Shown: positions 59,604 to 64,000 of the stretch, one piece after another
How positions within the stretch are numbered: the first letter of the stretch is position 1
Layout: each line of letters starts with the position of its first letter
NCBI GenBank assembly: GCA_965267485.1
Contig: OZ254080.1
Span: 2,914,001 to 2,978,000 of the forward strand
Direction of reading: 5' to 3'
Length of the DNA stretch: 64,000 nucleotides
From: JANQJA01 sp965267485
GTDB taxonomy: Bacteria > Pseudomonadota > Gammaproteobacteria > Pseudomonadales > Azotimanducaceae
Notes under the pieces: generated by a model
Databases searched by the model: none
What the model was told of the DNA's origin: nothing
What the model saw: the letters and a program-made list of their open reading frames with translations, nothing else
Translations under genes and position numbers: made by a program

Positions 59604-62042
59604 ATGCGAATTCTCATCTCGATTCTCGTGGGCCTCGTCGCCACAAGCGCCATGGCCAACAACGACACCGGTGCCACCGCGTTCAACCAGCTCGGCACCG
59701 AACTGCCCACACCAAACGTCTACCGCACCGCGTCGGGCGCTCCCGGGCCGCAATACTGGCAACAGAAGGTCGACTACCAGATTGACGTGGCGCTGGATGA
59801 AGCCGAAAAGCGCATCACAGCGACTGAGACGATCACCTACCGGAACAATTCGCCGGATACCCTCACCTACCTGTGGCTTCAACTCGACCAGAACCGGTTC
59901 GATAACGACTCCCTGTACCGCCGGTCCGGTACCGTCACGAAAGACCGGCTGTCATTCGGCGCACTGCGCCGTGAGCAGGACTACGCCGACAACGACTACG
60001 GCTACGACATCGGCGCGGTGACCAGTCGCGGGCAGGATCTCGACTACGTCATCAACGACACGATGATGCGCATCGATCTCGCAAGGCCGCTCCGCCCCGG
60101 CGATACCGTGCAGTTCTCTATCGATTTCGCCTTCGACATTACCCACGAGGTCGCGATCGGCGGTCGCAGCGGGTACGAGCACTTTCCCGACACCGATACC
60201 TACCAGTACTTCCTCGCGCAGTGGTTTCCGCGACTTGCGGCGTATACAGACTACGAGGGCTGGCAGAACAAGCAGTTTCTCGGGCGGGGTGAATTCACGC
60301 TGGAGTTCGGTGACTACGATGTCGATATCACGGTGCCCGCCGATCACATCGTATCGGCCACCGGTGAACTGACGAATCCGCGAGATGTCCTGACGGCTGA
60401 ACAGCGCCGCAGGCTTGCGGAGGTCGGCACCGATGCACCGACATTCATCGTGACGCCGGAAGAAGCGCTGGAGAATGAGCGTGAAGGCACGACCGACACC
60501 AGAACCTGGAAGTTTTCGGCGAAGAACGTCCGCGATTTCGCGTGGGCATCATCACGCAAGTACATCTGGGACGCGATGATCCATCGCCAGCCCGGTGCCG
60601 AGTACGACAGCGTCTGGGCGATGTCCTTCTATCCCAATGAGGCGGAGCCCATCTGGTCCCACTACTCCACCCAGGCTGTCGTCCACACGATGGAAGTCTA
60701 CTCACGGTTTTCGTTCGACTATCCGTACCCGACCGCACAGTCCGTCAACTCCTGGGCAAGCGGCGGCATGGAATACCCGATGATCACGTTCAACGGTTAC
60801 CGGCCTGAACCGCCAGAGAAAGACGAGGCTGACGAGGAGGAAGCAGCATCGGAGATGCCGGAAGACGAGGCCGAGCCGACTTACTCCCGGCGCACGAAAT
60901 ACGGCCTGATCGGCGTGATCATCCACGAGATCGGGCACATCTACTTCCCGATGACGGTGAACTCGGACGAGCGCCAGTGGACGTGGATGGACGAAGGCAT
61001 CAATTCATTCCTCGAGTACGTGGCAGAACTCGAGTGGGAAGAGGATTACCCGGCCTACGGCGGGCGCTACGCCAACGTGCTGGATTACATCACCGACTAC
61101 ATGAAGAGCCCGAATCAGGTGCCGATCATGACGAACTCGGATTCCGTGATTCAGTTCGGCCCCAACGCATACTCCAAGCCGACCGCCGCGTTGATTGTGC
61201 TGCGTGAAGCCGTGATGGGGCGTGAGCTTTTCGATTTTGCATTCAAGCAGTACGCCGAGCGCTGGAAGTTCAAACGCCCGACGCCGGCCGATTTCTTCCG
61301 CACGATGGAAGACGCATCGGCTGTCGATCTCGACTGGTTCTGGCGCGGCTGGTTCTATACCACCGACCACGTCGATGTAGCGGTGACCGACATCCGCGAA
61401 TACAAGGTGCTCAGCAAGGACCCTGACATCGACAATCCCCTGCTGCGGGAGGACTGGAAGCGTGACCATCCCTCCCCTGTCGCCGAGGCGCGCAACCGCG
61501 ATGAGGGCATCGACCTGCGGATCGACCGGTATCCGGAACTGAAGGACTTCTATAATGAGAACGATGCCTTCACCACGAGCAACAAGGACCGCAACGCCTA
61601 CCGCTCATACCTCAAGGATCTGGAGGACTGGGAACGCGCTGCCCTCGACCGCGTACTGAACGAAGATCCGTTCGTCTACTTCATCGATTTCGAGAACGTG
61701 GGCGGGCTCGTGACGCCGTTGCCCATGCGCATCGAGTACGAGGACGGTTCGAGCCGCGAGATGATGCTGCCCGCCGAGATCTGGCGCTACAACGCCGAGC
61801 AGGTCACACGCATGATGATCGAGAGCCGGCGCATCGCCGCCATCAGCGTCGATGATGCGCACCTGACGGCTGACGTCGATTACAGCAACAACCGCTTTCC
61901 GCCGCGCATCGAGCGCTCGAGGTTCGAACTCTACAAATCCGAGCGCAAACGCAGGAACCTGATGAAAGACATGCTGGTTGAACTGAAAGGCGACGACAAG
62001 ACGGAAGCCGAGACCGGTGACGTCCTGCTCGAACAGCAGTGA
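59604..62042 (+). CDS. M1 family metallopeptidase, exported
   Basis: An 812-residue aminopeptidase-like protein. A signal peptide (MRILISILVGLVATSAMAN) is followed by the N-terminal beta domain and the gluzincin site HEIGH (His441, Glu442, His445) with the third ligand Glu464 in WMDEG, exactly 19 residues later. The exopeptidase motif region SGGMEYPM (GAMEN equivalent) is present. An acidic insert (EKDEADEEEAASEMPEDEAE) lies before the active site. The C-terminal part is an unusually long helical and beta region. Probably periplasmic. Confidence 0.92.
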   Translation: MRILISILVGLVATSAMANNDTGATAFNQLGTELPTPNVYRTASGAPGPQYWQQKVDYQIDVALDEAEKRITATETITYRNNSPDTLTYLWLQLDQNRFDNDSLYRRSGTVTKDRLSFGALRREQDYADNDYGYDIGAVTSRGQDLDYVINDTMMRIDLARPLRPGDTVQFSIDFAFDITHEVAIGGRSGYEHFPDTDTYQYFLAQWFPRLAAYTDYEGWQNKQFLGRGEFTLEFGDYDVDITVPADHIVSATGELTNPRDVLTAEQRRRLAEVGTDAPTFIVTPEEALENEREGTTDTRTWKFSAKNVRDFAWASSRKYIWDAMIHRQPGAEYDSVWAMSFYPNEAEPIWSHYSTQAVVHTMEVYSRFSFDYPYPTAQSVNSWASGGMEYPMITFNGYRPEPPEKDEADEEEAASEMPEDEAEPTYSRRTKYGLIGVIIHEIGHIYFPMTVNSDERQWTWMDEGINSFLEYVAELEWEEDYPAYGGRYANVLDYITDYMKSPNQVPIMTNSDSVIQFGPNAYSKPTAALIVLREAVMGRELFDFAFKQYAERWKFKRPTPADFFRTMEDASAVDLDWFWRGWFYTTDHVDVAVTDIREYKVLSKDPDIDNPLLREDWKRDHPSPVAEARNRDEGIDLRIDRYPELKDFYNENDAFTTSNKDRNAYRSYLKDLEDWERAALDRVLNEDPFVYFIDFENVGGLVTPLPMRIEYEDGSSREMMLPAEIWRYNAEQVTRMMIESRRIAAISVDDAHLTADVDYSNNRFPPRIERSRFELYKSERKRRNLMKDMLVELKGDDKTEAETGDVLLEQQ

Positions 62043-62533
62043 TTGGGAGAACGTTGACGCTGTGCCTGCTTGCCATGGCGGTCAGTGTCAGCGCCCACCG
62101 GCAGCACGTTGCCCTCACGGAAGTCGTCATGCAGGGCAATACGCTGCAGATCACGCACCGCTTTCACGAACATGATGCAGCCGAATGGCTGCGCAAGCGC
62201 TATCCAACCCGGATCGACATCGCAAGTCTCAGGGACCAGGCCCGCTTCGCGCTCTACGTCGAGTCTGCATTCGATGTGCGACTGGGGGATGCGCCTGTGC
62301 CGCTTGAACTTCTCGGCGCGGAACTCGACGGTGCCTGGCTGTTTGTCTACCAGGAAGCGCAAACTGACGCTGATGCAGACGAGTTGATAAAGGGGCTCGG
62401 ATTCGACAGCGACGTTCTGATGGATCTGCTGCCGGACCAGTTGCATCAGGTCACGGTTGACCTGCACGGAAAGACCGGGACCGTGACGATTTCAGCTGAT
62501 TCACCGCCGCAGCAGATCACGCCCGGGCGATAG
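62039..62533 (+). CDS. DUF6702-like exported protein
   Basis: A 164-residue protein with a signal peptide (RTLTLCLLAMAVSVSAH). The family-type opening HRQHVALTEVVMQGNTLQITHRFHEHDAAEW and the later LLGAELDGAWLFVYQEA match a family of small periplasmic proteins that often sit next to M1 peptidases. The GTG start overlaps the peptidase stop by 4 bases (GTGA), so the two are translated together. Confidence 0.78.
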   Translation: MIGRTLTLCLLAMAVSVSAHRQHVALTEVVMQGNTLQITHRFHEHDAAEWLRKRYPTRIDIASLRDQARFALYVESAFDVRLGDAPVPLELLGAELDGAWLFVYQEAQTDADADELIKGLGFDSDVLMDLLPDQLHQVTVDLHGKTGTVTISADSPPQQITPGR

Positions 62534-62545
62534 CTGACAAAGGCG

Positions 62546-63499
62546 CTAGCCGCGCCGCTTCAGTTCGCCCATCAGCCCGAAGAGTTCGACCGTTCGTGCC
62601 GGCGCTGTCGAACCGCTGAATTCGCGATAGAGCGTATCGACGTTGATGGCGATGCGCTCGTTGTCACCCCACGACTCGAAGTCTCCGAGCTTGATGTCGA
62701 ACGCGGCATCACGCACCGAGAGCCCTGCATCGTAACGTTTGCGCGCCTCGGCCTCGATGTAGCGCAGATAATCCTGCACGCGTCGCACGCCATCGGCATC
62801 AGTGATTGGACCGTGGCCGGGTACGATAACGTCGGGATCGAGATCAATGATGCGATCACAGGCGCGCAGCCAGTTCGACACCGGGCCGGCCCACATGATC
62901 GGTGTGCCGTCGATAAACAGGATGTCGCCTGTAAAAATCGTCCTGTCATCCGGCACCCAGGCGAGGACATCACCGGCCGTATGGGCCGGGCCAACCTCGA
63001 AAAGGTGCACGGTCTTGTCGCCGACGTCGATCTGCATTTCGCCAGAGAACGTGCGGTTCGGGAGCTTCTCCGCAACGTCGCCGAAATCGAAAATGCCAAA
63101 GATCTCCTGCAGGTATTCGCCTGCGGTGCCGAGATTGGGCGCGGCGTCCATGAACCCCTTCATGGCAGCCCCGTCGAATGCCTCCATCTCGCGCGCACTC
63201 GCTTCCGACGCCACGACGTCGGCATTCGTGCAAAGACCGTTGCCATGCGTGTGATCGCCATTGGCATGTGTATTGACGACGGTACCGATATCGTCCGCCG
63301 CAAGACCGGTGGCATCCTGCATGGTCTTCAGCATCTCGCGCGTCAGCGGCGCGTCGAACAGCGTGTCCACCAGCAGCGACTGATCGCCGTCGCAAACCAG
63401 CCCGGCATTCGACCAACCCCAGCCGCCATCCGGCTGCAGATAGGCATAAACACCATTCCCGGTGTCGATTAATCCCTTCTCGTAGGCCCAGTTCGGCAT
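62546..63499 (-). CDS. MBL-fold metallo-hydrolase
   Basis: A 317-residue protein with the metal motif VVNTHANGDHTHGN, where the usual HxHxDH reads HANGDH, as in a known subset of the fold. Other ligands are in GPAHTAGDVLAW and VPGHGPITDA, with FTGDILFIDGTPIMWAGP. It is probably an esterase or lactonase on an unknown substrate. The C-terminal third (YDAGLSVRDAAFDIKLGDFE) is typical of proteins near quinohemoprotein-type hydrolases. It faces the GST gene. Confidence 0.86.
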   Translation of the reverse strand: MPNWAYEKGLIDTGNGVYAYLQPDGGWGWSNAGLVCDGDQSLLVDTLFDAPLTREMLKTMQDATGLAADDIGTVVNTHANGDHTHGNGLCTNADVVASEASAREMEAFDGAAMKGFMDAAPNLGTAGEYLQEIFGIFDFGDVAEKLPNRTFSGEMQIDVGDKTVHLFEVGPAHTAGDVLAWVPDDRTIFTGDILFIDGTPIMWAGPVSNWLRACDRIIDLDPDVIVPGHGPITDADGVRRVQDYLRYIEAEARKRYDAGLSVRDAAFDIKLGDFESWGDNERIAINVDTLYREFSGSTAPARTVELFGLMGELKRRG

Positions 63500-63546
63500 C
63501 TGCTACCCTTCCCTCCTGATTTCCACCGATAGTAAAAGGATTGACC

Positions 63547-64000
63547 ATGCATCTCTACACGACCAGTGCCGCGCCGAATGGACAACGCGTCAACGTATTC
63601 ATCAAGGAGAAGGGGCTCGACGTCCCCCTGACAGAGGTGGACATCATGGGCGGCGAGAACCTCGGTGACGAATTCACCGCACGTAACCCGTTTGGCCGCG
63701 TGCCGGTGCTTGAACTCGACGACGGGCGCTATCTCTCCGAGAGCGTCTCGATTTGCCGCTATCTCGAAGGCCTCAGCCCCGAACCCAACCTCTTCGGCAC
63801 CGACGCAACAGAAACCGCCTTCATCGACATGTGGCTTCGACGCGTCGACATCAACCTGCAGATGCCCGTCGCCCAAGCGTTCAGGAACACCAGCGGCATT
63901 TTCAAGGATCGTGAGGTCTGCCACGAGGAGTGGGGCAAGATCTCGATGGACATCGCGCGTGACGCCGCCGGCAAGTTCAACGATCACCTCGCCAGCAATG
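63547..64000 (+). CDS. Glutathione S-transferase family protein (3' partial)
   Basis: The first 151 residues of a GST are visible before the window ends. The thioredoxin-like N-domain reads MHLYTTSAAPNGQRVNVFIK, with NPFGRVPVLELDDGRYLSES (cis-Pro and the glutathione-binding Glu-Ser pair), then the linker and start of the all-helical C-domain (AFIDMWLRRVDINLQMPVA). The start ATG is 48 bases from the divergent MBL gene. Confidence 0.9.
   Translation, partial: MHLYTTSAAPNGQRVNVFIKEKGLDVPLTEVDIMGGENLGDEFTARNPFGRVPVLELDDGRYLSESVSICRYLEGLSPEPNLFGTDATETAFIDMWLRRVDINLQMPVAQAFRNTSGIFKDREVCHEEWGKISMDIARDAAGKFNDHLASN

Noticed and set aside
1..64000. tRNA, rRNA, integrase, phage or plasmid origin genes
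   Set aside because: None could be supported by eye on either strand; a tRNA or Infernal scan would be needed to exclude small RNAs.

Overview
The window reads as a stretch of chromosome from a GC-rich gammaproteobacterium. This rests on the gene content: a monomeric NADP isocitrate dehydrogenase, the TamA-TamB outer-membrane assembly pair, a YejABE-type peptide importer, and DUF2959, DUF1993, DUF3089 and SYLF proteins. The lineage below class level is not visible from sequence alone. No rRNA, tRNA, CRISPR array, integrase or intact insertion sequence was seen. Coding density is high, and no stretch above 300 bases lacks a gene.

Layout. 1-2026 is the 3' part of a monomeric isocitrate dehydrogenase with an apparent one-base frameshift. 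2-6.4 kb holds an amidase, a lipoprotein amidohydrolase and small unknown proteins, plus a 70-base inverted repeat. 6.4-11 kb is a MacAB-like export system: the adaptor is on + and converges on a - strand operon of one ATPase and two FtsX-type permeases. 11-15.6 kb is a tight + strand operon of two methyltransferases, a sugar epimerase/dehydratase, a PLP aminotransferase and a glycosyltransferase, suggesting surface glycan synthesis. 15.6-22.5 kb carries catabolic or housekeeping enzymes (DUF72, M20 peptidase, sulfotransferase, lactonase-like MBL protein, class III aminotransferase, enoyl-CoA hydratase). 22.5-28.2 kb holds a large repeat-bearing lipoprotein beside a divergent two-component system with a coupled histidine phosphatase. 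30.8-36.5 kb is tamA-tamB. 36.5-47.6 kb contains an MscS channel, SYLF protein, isocitrate/isopropylmalate-type dehydrogenase, DUF3089 hydrolase, VanZ-like protein, response regulator, two sodium/cation symporters and small regulators. 52.3-56.4 kb is yejABE, without yejF. 56.5-64 kb has redox and peptidase genes, ending in a partial glutathione S-transferase.

The part most unlike the rest is 47.8-48.8 kb, a locally AT-richer island. It encodes a 67-residue peptide with a classic double-glycine leader, followed by a small two-helix membrane protein in the position of an immunity gene, with another small membrane protein divergent to it. I read this as a candidate class II bacteriocin/microcin cassette without a local C39 transporter.

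Other non-gene structure includes a family of short extragenic palindromic repeats (five loci, two with an identical 39-base core). A C6-N4-GG box lies upstream of the sensor kinase gene, the repeat lipoprotein gene and an oxidoreductase gene. A TetR-type operator/promoter implies a leaderless transcript.
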